Under the pieces are notes generated by a model, which saw only the letters and a program-made list of their open reading frames with translations, did not search any database and was not told the origin of the DNA. Both the position numbers and the translations under genes were made by a program. A stretch of DNA of 64,000 nt from Cupriavidus sp. P-10. Lineage in GTDB: Bacteria; Pseudomonadota; Gammaproteobacteria; Burkholderiales; Burkholderiaceae. Below, piece after piece: positions 8,402-17,134 of the stretch; position 1 is the first letter of the stretch; every line of letters starts with the position of its first letter. The stretch lies in contig NZ_AP025170.1 of assembly GCF_003402535.2 (NCBI RefSeq), positions 372,001 through 436,000 on the forward strand, in the 5' to 3' direction.

Positions 8402-8929
8402 GTCGGCCTCCGCTTGGAGATGGGGGAATTTCCAGCATAGTGCATCGCCCGCGTGGCCAACATGCCCGCTGCCGGCCGACGCCGATGCTGAAACCGGCGA
8501 TACCCCCTGCAGGGGGTAAATCGGGGCGCAATGTTTCTTGCATGAAATACGCGAATCCGGTTGGCTCATCCGGATTTCAGCCGTTTGGACGAAACCTGCA
8601 TCTTTTGATTTCAGCAGCGCCTTTGCCCCGCTGGTGCGTTTGACGGTCCCATTTTCCGAGGCACCGGAGGCACGCGGGAATACACGCCGGCAGGCGGTTT
8701 CCCTGAATCAAAAAGACCATTTCGCGAATCGCGCGCATTTTAAACGGCGCTATGTTTAGAGCCGTCTGCATTAGCTGGCGAGGTGATTTTCCTCATCCTT
8801 GCCGCGCGCTTCATTCCTGAATCAGCCCGTGCCAACGCACGATTCTTCTGAACCTCCGCGAAACATAAATTGAAGTCGCCCGGCAAACAGCCGGACAGCG
8901 AAATAAAAAAATATACGGGGAGCTTCACA
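8402..8929. other. 528-bp intergenic region upstream of the collagen-like gene
   Basis: The region is noticeably less GC-rich than its surroundings, especially from 8590 to 8930. It contains the short palindromes CGCGAATCGCG and ACGGC-N12-GCCGT but no coding frame I can support. It probably carries the promoter and a long leader for the downstream lipoprotein gene. Confidence 0.45.
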
Positions 8930-10132
<1,203 letters not shown>

Positions 10133-10256
10133 GCCGCCGCCCCGTTGCGCCAGCGTTCCCGTGCTGGTTTTCCCGCGCGCCTTCCGGTGTTATGTTGGAG
10201 GGCGTCTTTTTTTGCCCGCCCGGTACCGGACGCCCCCGCCCCTCAACCGGTTGCGC

Positions 10257-10751
10257 ATGGAAAACTCTGCCGAAAATTTCTTGCTGGCCCTGCTGTGCGC
10301 CGCGGTGCTGACCGTGACCGTGGTGGGCATCCACTACGAAGCGCTGCGGCTGCTGTCGGCGCTGCATCCGCGGCGCTGGAGCGGGCGCGTCAATATCGGC
10401 GTCCTGATCGTCTGCATCATCCTGGTCCACTGCCTGGAGGCGATGGTGTTCGCGTTCGGCTTCTGGTTTGCCGACAACGTGCTCGGCCTCGGCTGGCTGG
10501 CGGGATCGACCGCGCCCGGCATGCCGACCCGCCACGGCGAGCCGTCGCTGCTTGTCTATGCCTACTTTGCGCTGGAGACCTTCACCACGCAGAGCCTGGG
10601 CGATCTCTACCCGGTCGGCGCGACCCGGCTGATCGCGACCATCGAGCCGCTGGTGGGCCTGATCCTGATCGGCTGGTCCGCATCCTTTACCTATGTGGTG
10701 ATGCGGCGCGACTGGCAGCTCGACGACGAAGGCGAGCATCGCGCGCGCTAG
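10257..10751 (+). CDS. Small channel-like membrane protein (ion channel family)
   Basis: A 164-residue protein. It has a first hydrophobic helix (residues ~6-28), a second (~45-70), then ALETFTTQSLGDLYPVG followed by a third helix (IEPLVGLILIGWSASFTYVVM). The arrangement outer helix, pore-like loop and inner helix is that of two-TM potassium channels (Ion_trans_2). The selectivity filter is non-canonical: TTQSLGD in place of TVGYGD. It may conduct another ion or be a channel relative with altered selectivity. The ATG at 10257 is chosen because the upstream extension is arginine-rich and not membrane-like. Confidence 0.7.
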   Translation: MENSAENFLLALLCAAVLTVTVVGIHYEALRLLSALHPRRWSGRVNIGVLIVCIILVHCLEAMVFAFGFWFADNVLGLGWLAGSTAPGMPTRHGEPSLLVYAYFALETFTTQSLGDLYPVGATRLIATIEPLVGLILIGWSASFTYVVMRRDWQLDDEGEHRAR

Positions 10752-10781
10752 TGCAGCGCCCGCCGCCGGCGCCGGCCAGGA

Positions 10782-10816
10782 ATGCCGGAAGTGCCACAGA
10801 TGCCGGTAGTGCCAGA
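10782..10816. repeat. Two-copy 18-bp direct repeat
   Basis: ATGCCGGAAGTGCCA at 10782 recurs as ATGCCGGTAGTGCCA at 10800, an 18-bp period with one mismatch. It lies upstream of the small exported protein gene and may be a regulator site or a chance duplication. Confidence 0.5.
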
Positions 10817-10880
10817 TGAGCCGCGAACGATTAAGCTTGGCATCTTCCGAAAGCCAACGAGCCACCCACGAGGAGCCACC

Positions 10881-11234
10881 ATGCCGAGCCGACAGCGCAA
10901 CCTGATCCGCCTAGCCGCCGTTGCCACCCTTGCCATGGCCTGCAGCGTCCACGCGCAGAAGCAGGACGGCCAGGGTGCCGCCGCCGCCGCGATCAATGAG
11001 GCCGTGCAGCAAGGCACCACGCCCTACCGCCCCGATCCCGCCGCGACGCCGGGCAGCATCGAGTCGGCGGAATGCCGCGAGCTGGCCGCCCAGATCGCCA
11101 CGGCGCCCAAGCGCGAGTACCGTACCACCGACTCGACCATCGAGACCGCGCAAGGGCGGCAGATCCCCGAACTGGAACGCGAGCGTCCGCGCAAGTCGCT
11201 GCAGCAGGCGTACCAGGAGAAGTGCGCCCAGTAA
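10881..11234 (+). CDS. Small exported protein of unknown function
   Basis: A 117-residue precursor with signal peptide LAAVATLAMACSVHAQ. The mature part has SAECRELAAQIATAPKREYR near its middle and ends LQQAYQEKCAQ. The two cysteines (AEC and EKC) could form a disulfide in the periplasm. The ATG at 10881 is chosen because GAGGAG lies just upstream and the signal peptide starts there; the longer frame from 10782 begins inside a direct repeat. Similar small proteins are common in Cupriavidus and Ralstonia, but no function is recognised. Confidence 0.72.
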   Translation: MPSRQRNLIRLAAVATLAMACSVHAQKQDGQGAAAAAINEAVQQGTTPYRPDPAATPGSIESAECRELAAQIATAPKREYRTTDSTIETAQGRQIPELERERPRKSLQQAYQEKCAQ

Positions 11235-11601
11235 GCCGTTTCCACGGCGGAGGGCTGCGCAGGCGCGCCATCCGCCGCCGTCCTTCCGCTGCCCTTCCCA
11301 CTACCTTCCGACTACCTTCCGACTACCTTCCGACTACCTTCCGCTCCGGCGCGGTTCCGCGCCAGATCTCGCCCCTGCCAGTCCCATGCTGCGCCGCCGC
11401 ACGGATCCGGCGCCTTGATGCCCCACGTTCGCGCACGCTCGCCCGCCGTCCCAACGGGCGTTTCACCACGCCGGTGTAAAATACATATGTTTCATGGTTA
11501 TCCATGATGGAACACTTGTTGCTGATTGCCTAGCATTGGCGATGCGATGGCGCATCGCTGAGCGCTACCCACGCCAACCAAGCTATCCAAGGAGAGCCTG
11601 T
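11235..11601. other. Intergenic region with repeats and the upstream region of the binding-protein gene
   Basis: The 11-bp tandem array at 11300-11343 lies here. Closer to the gene is an AT-rich patch with TAAAATACATATG and the inverted repeat CATGGTTATCCATG at about 11490-11505, which may be a promoter or operator. No coding frame is supported. Confidence 0.45.
11300..11343. repeat. Four exact copies of an 11-bp tandem repeat
   Basis: ACTACCTTCCG is repeated four times without spacer (starts 11300, 11311, 11322, 11333). The unit is not a multiple of three and lies outside genes, between a small exported protein and a transporter binding protein. Confidence 0.9.
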
Positions 11602-12561
11602 ATGAAAGCAGCAGAAGTCACGCGTCCGTGCGGCGGTTCATCGACCCCGCGCCGGTTCACGGGCGCAGCGGTCGCCGCCGCGGCGCTGGTGCTCTGCAGC
11701 GGCGCGGCCGGCACGGCGCATGCCGCCGATGTCGCCGCGAGCCCGACCCTCAGCAAGATCAAGTCGTCAGGCACGATCTCCATCGGCCATCGCACTTCGT
11801 CGATCCCGTTCTCGTACTACGACGCCAACCAGAAGGTGATCGGCTTCTCGCAGGACATCTGCGACCGGGTGATCGATGCGGTGACGCGCGAGACCGGCGT
11901 GCCGGCGCTGCAGGTGCGCATGGTGCCGGTGACCTCGCAGAACCGGATCTCGCTGGTGCAGAACGGCACCGTCGACCTGGAGTGCGGCGTCACCACCAAC
12001 CTGAAGTCGCGCCAGCAGCAGGTGGCGTTCTCGACCACGTTCTTCGTCGCCGGCACGCGGCTGCTGGTGAAGAAAGGCAGCCCGGTGCGCGACTTCGGCG
12101 ACCTCTCGGGCAAGGCGGTGGTGACCAATGCCGGCACCACCTCGGAGCGCATCCTGCGCCGGCTCAACGACGAGAAGCACGCCAACATCACCATCCAGAG
12201 CGCCAAGGACTATGGCGAGTCGTTCCTGATCCTGCAGTCAGGACGCGTGGCCGCGTTCATGATGGACGACGTGCTGCTGTCGGGCGCACGCACGCTGGCG
12301 CCCAACCCCGCCGACTGGACCGTGGTGGGCACGCCGCAGTCGTTCGAGGCCTATGCGTTCATGCGGCGCAAGGACGATCCCGGCTTCAAGCAGGTGGTCG
12401 ACAACGCCATCAGCGGGCTGATCCGCAGCGGCGAGATCAACAAGCTCTACAGCAAGTGGTTTGCCGCGCCGGTGCCGCCCAAGCAGGTCAACTTCGAGCT
12501 GCCGATGAGCGAGCCGCTGAAGAAAGCCTACGCCAGCCCCAGCGACGAGGCCTTCGAATAA
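11602..12561 (+). CDS. Amino-acid ABC transporter substrate-binding protein (GltI type)
   Basis: A 319-residue precursor of a periplasmic binding protein of the glutamate/aspartate (PF00497) class. A long n-region precedes the signal core and AAGTAHA cleavage region. SPTLSKIKSSGTISIGHRTSSIP, FSYYDANQKVIGFSQDIC and VDLECGVTTN match GltI-like proteins, with FINDAY-type closure replaced by INKLYSKWF near the end. AAGGAGAG upstream of ATG 11602 supports the start. No permease or ATPase gene is adjacent, so it must pair with a transporter elsewhere. It converges on an RpiR-type regulator six bases away. Confidence 0.88.
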   Translation: MKAAEVTRPCGGSSTPRRFTGAAVAAAALVLCSGAAGTAHAADVAASPTLSKIKSSGTISIGHRTSSIPFSYYDANQKVIGFSQDICDRVIDAVTRETGVPALQVRMVPVTSQNRISLVQNGTVDLECGVTTNLKSRQQQVAFSTTFFVAGTRLLVKKGSPVRDFGDLSGKAVVTNAGTTSERILRRLNDEKHANITIQSAKDYGESFLILQSGRVAAFMMDDVLLSGARTLAPNPADWTVVGTPQSFEAYAFMRRKDDPGFKQVVDNAISGLIRSGEINKLYSKWFAAPVPPKQVNFELPMSEPLKKAYASPSDEAFE

Positions 12562-12567
12562 TCCCCC

Positions 12568-13500
12568 TCAGCCGCGGCCGGCGGGCACGTAGGCGCCGGT
12601 GCGGTGCAGCTCGCCTTCCGCCTGCTCGAGCGCGCGGATCGCGCCCTTGCCCTTGCGCGCCAGCAACTGTTCGACCAGCGCCTCGACCATGGCCACGCCG
12701 GCCGTGATCGACGGGAAGAACGACGGACTCTCGACCGAAAACAGCAGCGTGCAGTCGGCCGCCAGCGCGATCGGCGACACGGTGCTGTCGGTCAGCGCGA
12801 TCACCTTGCAGCCGCACTCGCGCGCGGCCGCGGCCACGCGGATGCTCTCCTGCGAATACGGGGCGAAGCTGGCCACCACCACGGCGTCCTTGGGCGCCAG
12901 GCCGCGCAGCTCCATTTCCAGCGTGCCGGCATCGGCGCGGATCAGCTGCACCGAGCTGCGGAACAGGCGGTAGACATAGTGGAAGGTGAACGCGATCGGG
13001 AAGCACGAGCGGAAGCCCGCCACGTGCACGTTCTGCGCGTGCGACAGCAGCTCCGCCGCCTGCTGCAGGGTCTTGTCGTTGTTGGCGGCGATCAGGTCGA
13101 GGTTGTGGTGCTGCGCGTCGAGCATCTCGCCGAGCATGTGGCTGGCGCTGCTTTCGCGCACCACCTTGCGCGCGCGGCGCGCATAGGGCTGGCTGCCGCC
13201 GCGCAGCGCATCGACAAAGAGCTCGCGCAGGCCCTGCCAGCCCTCGAAGCCAAGGTGCTGCGACAGCCGGACCAGCGTGGCGGGCTGCACCCCTGCGCTG
13301 GCCGCGATCTTGCGCATCGACAGCACCGGCACGTCCTGCGGGTGGTCGAGCAGGTAGCGAGCGCCGCTCTGGAACTGCGTGCTCAGGGTCGGGAAGCTGG
13401 CGCGCAGCAAGGCCAGCAGCGCGTCGAGGTCCTGGGGTGGCGCCGGCTCGGGTTCGGCCTGGGGTGGCTGCGGCGGAGGGGTGGGGCTGTCGGACGGCAT
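12568..13500 (-). CDS. RpiR/MurR-family transcription regulator
   Basis: A 310-residue protein with a proline-rich N-terminal tail (residues 1-25). An HTH_6 domain includes SMRKIAASAGVQPATLVRLSQHLGF, and a C-terminal SIS (sugar isomerase-like) domain has RSCFPIAFTFHYVYRLF and SFAPYSQESIRVA. Family members control sugar-phosphate or amino-sugar genes by binding phosphosugars. The ATG at 13500 is preferred over a GTG at 13506 because GGAG is spaced five bases before it. The target is not evident; the nearest gene is the convergent amino-acid binding protein. Confidence 0.85.
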   Translation of the reverse strand: MPSDSPTPPPQPPQAEPEPAPPQDLDALLALLRASFPTLSTQFQSGARYLLDHPQDVPVLSMRKIAASAGVQPATLVRLSQHLGFEGWQGLRELFVDALRGGSQPYARRARKVVRESSASHMLGEMLDAQHHNLDLIAANNDKTLQQAAELLSHAQNVHVAGFRSCFPIAFTFHYVYRLFRSSVQLIRADAGTLEMELRGLAPKDAVVVASFAPYSQESIRVAAAARECGCKVIALTDSTVSPIALAADCTLLFSVESPSFFPSITAGVAMVEALVEQLLARKGKGAIRALEQAEGELHRTGAYVPAGRG

Positions 13501-13907
13501 GGGCACTCCGGATTCGTGGTTGTAACGATTGTTGCACAGCCGTGCACCGGAGCGCCGGGTCGCGGCGCCCCGGTGCGACCTGCCACGTTGTCACGCCGTC
13601 ACATCGTCACGTCGAAAGCCGGTTAACGTCCGACCGCCGCCAAAGCTGTACCCGGGGCTTTTGGCAAGCCCCCCGATTGTCGGATTGCCGCAACGCCGGC
13701 GCACTGTCATCAGAATTTCCTTACCCACTTAGGAGGCGGTGACTTACACTCCGCGCCATAACCTCCGGAAATCGGTCATCCGGAACATAATTGGTACGGA
13801 GCGCGAGCATGGGACATAGAAGCCCTGCAGTGCGACACGGCGGCACGGTCACGCCGCCGTTTCGGGTCAAGGGTCAAATCGGGGCAGGAACAGACACGGC
13901 CGGAGCC
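13501..13907. other. 407-bp divergent region between rpiR-type gene and pilE
   Basis: A short hairpin GGGGCTT-TTGGC-AAGCCCC lies at 13654-13672, without a T-run. AGGAGG at 13731-13736 is followed closely by a GTG opening a possible 26-codon leader frame. I could not find a convincing sigma-54 -24/-12 pair. The region is expected to hold the promoter of the pilin operon. Confidence 0.4.
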
Positions 13908-14327
13908 ATGCCGGGCCGCGGCGCGTGCGCGCGCGGCTTCACGCTGGTCGAGCTGATGATCGCCGTCGCGATCATCGCCATCCTGGCCGCCGTCGCCATT
14001 CCCAACTACAGCCGCCATGTGGTGCGATCGCACCGCGCCGCGATCGAGTCATTCATGCTCGAAGTCTCCGGCGCGCAGGAGCGGTTTCTCGTCGACAACC
14101 GCGCCTATGCCGCCAACCTCGGCGCGCTCGGCATGTCGGTGCCGTCCGCACAGAGCACGCGCTACGACGTCACCGTGACTCCCACTGCCTCGCTGCCGCC
14201 GGGCTACAGCATCGTCGCCACGCCCAAGGGCAGCCAGCTGAGTGCCGACACCGGCTGCGGCACGCTGACGCTGACCAGCGCCGGCGCGAAGTCGGCGTCC
14301 GGTGGCGGCACCGACTGCTGGAACTGA
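13908..14327 (+). CDS. pilE: Type IV pilin-like protein PilE
   Basis: A 139-residue prepilin when started at ATG 13908. The short leader PGRGACARG is cut before FTLVELMIAVAIIAILA, the canonical N-methylated helix with Glu5. SRHVVRSHRAAIESFMLEV and the C-terminal cysteine pair (DTGCGTL and DCWN) give the disulfide loop typical of PilE minor pilins of beta- and gammaproteobacteria. It begins the cluster, three bases before fimT. In-frame starts at 13791 and 13809 would give a 33-39 residue longer leader, less usual for type IVa pilins. It is probably a pilus-tip minor pilin rather than the major subunit. Confidence 0.85.
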   Translation: MPGRGACARGFTLVELMIAVAIIAILAAVAIPNYSRHVVRSHRAAIESFMLEVSGAQERFLVDNRAYAANLGALGMSVPSAQSTRYDVTVTPTASLPPGYSIVATPKGSQLSADTGCGTLTLTSAGAKSASGGGTDCWN

Positions 14328-14329
14328 CC

Positions 14330-14827
14330 ATGGCAGCCACCTACCGGCTTCACCATCGCCACCGGCAGCCTCGGGCGCTGCGTGGCTTCACCCTGGTCGA
14401 ACTGATGTGCACGCTGGCCGTGCTGGCGATCCTCGCGTTCGCTGCCGCGCCCTCGTTTGCCTCGCTGATGGCAGGGCAGCGCGTGCGCAGCGCCTCGCTC
14501 GACCTGAGTTCGGCGCTGCTGCTGGCGCGCAGCGAGGCAGTCAAGCGCAACGCCACCGTGACGCTGGGGCCCACCGGCGCGGCCTGGACCGCGGGCTGGG
14601 CCGTCAGCGCCGGCGCGCAGACGGTGCGCACCTTCGGGCCGTACGGCGGCCTCACCATCACCCCCAGCGCTGCCGGCGCGGTGGCGCTCGGCAACGACGG
14701 CCGGCTCACCGGCGCGGCCATGCGCTTCGAGCTCGCGCCCGCCAACGATACGGCGGCCGCGCTGCGCGTGTGCGTGCAGGTCAGCGAGACCGGCCGCGTT
14801 GCCTCCGACACGGGAGCCTGTTCATGA
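14330..14827 (+). CDS. fimT: Minor pseudopilin FimT/GspH family
   Basis: A 165-residue prepilin. The prepilin site is LRG/FTLVELMCTLAVLAILA, followed by PSFASLMAGQRVRSA and ALLLARSEAVKRNATVTL, the GspH/FimT signature. It starts two bases after the pilE stop and overlaps pilV by ATGA. FimT-type minor pilins prime pilus assembly at the inner membrane, and some bind DNA during natural transformation. Whether this one does cannot be read from the sequence. Confidence 0.88.
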   Translation: MAATYRLHHRHRQPRALRGFTLVELMCTLAVLAILAFAAAPSFASLMAGQRVRSASLDLSSALLLARSEAVKRNATVTLGPTGAAWTAGWAVSAGAQTVRTFGPYGGLTITPSAAGAVALGNDGRLTGAAMRFELAPANDTAAALRVCVQVSETGRVASDTGACS

Positions 14828-15465
14828 CCCGCATCCCTGATCGCGCCGCCCGCCGCCACGGGCAACGACGGGCGCGCCTGCCGCGCCGCGCAGCGCAACG
14901 CGGCCTGCTGCTGATCGAAGTGCTGGTGGCGGTGGTGATCCTGCTGGTCGCGCTGCTGGGCACGGCCGGGCTGGTGGCACGCTCGGGCCAGAACGAGATG
15001 GAGTCCTACCAGCGCGTGCAGGCGATGGCGCTGCTGCAGGACATGGCCGCGCGCATCAATGCCAACCGCCAGGTGGCACAGTGCTATGCCGATGGCGCCA
15101 ACGGCGTGCGCCTGGGCACCGGCAGCGCCGCGCCGGCGGCCTGCGCGCTGGGAACGGCCGCGCAGAACGCCACCGCCAATGGCGACCTGCAGGCGTGGAA
15201 CACCGCGCTGCTGGGCAGTGCCGAAATGACTGCCGCGGCCAGCGGCGTGGCGGCGCGGGCGGTCGGCGCCATGATCGGTGCGCGCGGTTGCATCGACACG
15301 GTCGACGCGGCTGCCAACGTCTACCGCATCACCGTCGCCTGGCAGGGCCTGGCCGCCACCGGCGCCCCCGCGCTTGGCTGCGGCCAGAACCAGTACGGCG
15401 GCGAGGCCTACCGCCGTGCGGTCAGCACGCAGATCCGCATCGGCTCGCTGGGGACCGTGTCATGA
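14824..15465 (+). CDS. pilV: Minor pilin PilV
   Basis: A 213-residue prepilin with an arginine-rich leader, cleavage at QRG/LLLIEVLVAVVILLVALLG and the typical PilV continuation LVARSGQNEMESYQRVQAMALLQDM. It joins PilW, PilX and FimT in the tip complex with PilY1. The start overlaps the fimT stop (ATGA) and the stop overlaps the pilW start (ATGA), so the three are translationally coupled. Four cysteines in the C-terminal half could form disulfides. Confidence 0.87.
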   Translation: MTRIPDRAARRHGQRRARLPRRAAQRGLLLIEVLVAVVILLVALLGTAGLVARSGQNEMESYQRVQAMALLQDMAARINANRQVAQCYADGANGVRLGTGSAAPAACALGTAAQNATANGDLQAWNTALLGSAEMTAAASGVAARAVGAMIGARGCIDTVDAAANVYRITVAWQGLAATGAPALGCGQNQYGGEAYRRAVSTQIRIGSLGTVS

Positions 15466-16508
15466 AACGCCTGCCTCCGCGTATCGCACAACGCCGGCTG
15501 CGCCAGCGCGGCGTGTCGCTGGTCGAGCTGATGATCGGCATCACCATCGGACTGCTGATGCTGACCGCGCTGGCCAGCCTGTACTACGCCAACAGCCTGT
15601 CGCGCACTGAGTTCGTCAAATCGGCCGAGCAGGTGGAGAACGGCCGCTATGCGCTGGAGCAGATCCGGCGCGAAGTGGAACTGGCCGGCTTCTACGGCGT
15701 CGGCAACATCGGCCGTGCCATGAAGGCCGCGGCGCCGGCGCTGTGCGCCACCGATGCCGGCACGCTGGGCTTCTCCGCCACCGGCGAAACCGTGCCGCTG
15801 GCGTTGGCCGGCTACGGCCCCGGCGTGGCGGCGGCATGCCTGCCCGACCTGCTGCCGACTTCGGAAGTGCTGGTGGTGCGGCGCGTCTCGACCACGCCGG
15901 TCGCCGCGCCGGCCGCCGGCGTGCCTTACCTGCAGGTGTCCGCGTGCTCGCAGGACACCGTGCCGTTCGCATTCGATGCCAGCGCCGCCGCCGCCTTCCC
16001 GTTGCGCACCAAGCTGTGCGACCCGAACCAGCCTGCCGAGCTGAGGCAGGCCGTGGTGCGCATCTTCTACCTGGCCGGCTGCGACCGCTGCGGCAACGGC
16101 GGCGACGGCATCCCCACGCTGAAGATGGCCGAACTGGCCGGCGGCGCGTTCCAGGCGCGCTCGATCGCGCAGGGCGTGCAGGACATGCATGTGGAATACG
16201 GCGTCGACTTGGATGGCAACGGCTCGGCCGACTGCTATGTGGCGGACCCGACCGCGAACAACAGCGCCGCCTGCCCCGGCGTGCCCGGCTATGACTGGGG
16301 CGTTGCGCTTAACAACCAGGCCAATGTCACCACGGTGCGCGTGAACGTGCTGGCGCGCACGCTGAAGCCTTCGGCTGGACAGACTGATACGCGCAGCTAT
16401 GACCTGGGCCGCGGCGTCGCCAGCGGCCCCTTCAACGATGGCTACAAGCGCCATGTCTACGCCCAGGTAGCGCGGATGGTCAACGTAGCCGGCACGCGCG
16501 AGCAATAA
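15462..16508 (+). CDS. pilW: Minor pilin PilW
   Basis: A 348-residue prepilin. The leader ends QRG before VSLVELMIGITIGLLMLTALA, and EQVENGRYALEQIRREVELAGFYG is a strong PilW signature. The C-terminal region has many cysteines (for example DRCGNGG) and a pair of aspartate-rich turns (DLDGNGSADC). It is part of the minor pilin tip complex and lies in the tightly coupled block fimT-pilV-pilW. Confidence 0.88.
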   Translation: MKRLPPRIAQRRLRQRGVSLVELMIGITIGLLMLTALASLYYANSLSRTEFVKSAEQVENGRYALEQIRREVELAGFYGVGNIGRAMKAAAPALCATDAGTLGFSATGETVPLALAGYGPGVAAACLPDLLPTSEVLVVRRVSTTPVAAPAAGVPYLQVSACSQDTVPFAFDASAAAAFPLRTKLCDPNQPAELRQAVVRIFYLAGCDRCGNGGDGIPTLKMAELAGGAFQARSIAQGVQDMHVEYGVDLDGNGSADCYVADPTANNSAACPGVPGYDWGVALNNQANVTTVRVNVLARTLKPSAGQTDTRSYDLGRGVASGPFNDGYKRHVYAQVARMVNVAGTREQ

Positions 16509-16540
16509 CCCGATCCGCAGGTAACCGCAAAGAGCATGCA

Positions 16541-17095
16541 ATGACGAAGTCCCCAGGCAAGCTGCGCCGCCGGCAGACCGGGGTCACGCTGGTCGTGACC
16601 CTGGTGTTCATGGTGCTGTTCCTGCTGATCGCGGTGGCCATGGTCAATTCCGGCCTGGTCAACGTCAAGGTCGCGGCCAACCAGCAGCACACCGCCGAGG
16701 CGCGCGACGTGGCGCAGCAGGCGATCGAGCAGGTGATCTCCGATGACTTCACCAAGGCGCCGGCGGCGGTGGAGGTGCCCGTCGACGTCAGCGGCGACGG
16801 CAAGCCAGATTACGTGGCACAGGTGGCGGCGCCCACCTGCGTCACCAGCAAGCCGGTGGTCAAGGTGATCGACCCGGAAACGCATCCCGAGGACGCGGAA
16901 TGCACGCTGGGCAGCGCCACCGCCAACGGCAACCTCGTGATCGGCGCCTCCGGCGCGGGCGCGGTCAGCTCGCTGTGCAACGACACGCAATGGGACGTGG
17001 CGGCGACCGTCAACGATGCCGCCGGTACCGGCACGGTGATGACCGTGCACCAGGGCGTGGCGGTACGCACGCTGTATGGCTCCACGTGCCCGTGA
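16541..17095 (+). CDS. pilX: Minor pilin PilX
   Basis: A 184-residue protein. After a basic start (KLRRRQTG) comes a long hydrophobic helix VTLVVTLVFMVLFLLIAVAMV, then NQQHTAEARDVAQQAIEQVISDDF, matching PilX (PF14341-like). DVSGDGKPDYVAQV resembles the segment used by PilY1-contacting pilins. It follows pilW after 32 bp and precedes pilY1 by 39 bp, the usual order. Confidence 0.85.
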   Translation: MTKSPGKLRRRQTGVTLVVTLVFMVLFLLIAVAMVNSGLVNVKVAANQQHTAEARDVAQQAIEQVISDDFTKAPAAVEVPVDVSGDGKPDYVAQVAAPTCVTSKPVVKVIDPETHPEDAECTLGSATANGNLVIGASGAGAVSSLCNDTQWDVAATVNDAAGTGTVMTVHQGVAVRTLYGSTCP

Positions 17096-17134
17096 CGCGG
17101 CGGGCGAGAATCAGCTCCTGAAAGGAAAAACCGC

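Noticed and set aside
13654..13672. Hairpin GGGGCTT/AAGCCCC upstream of pilE as a terminator
   Set aside because: No T-run follows and no gene ends nearby on that strand.
13661..13680. A possible sigma-54 promoter for the pilin operon
   Set aside because: TGGCA is present but the GC element at the -12 position is not at the required spacing.
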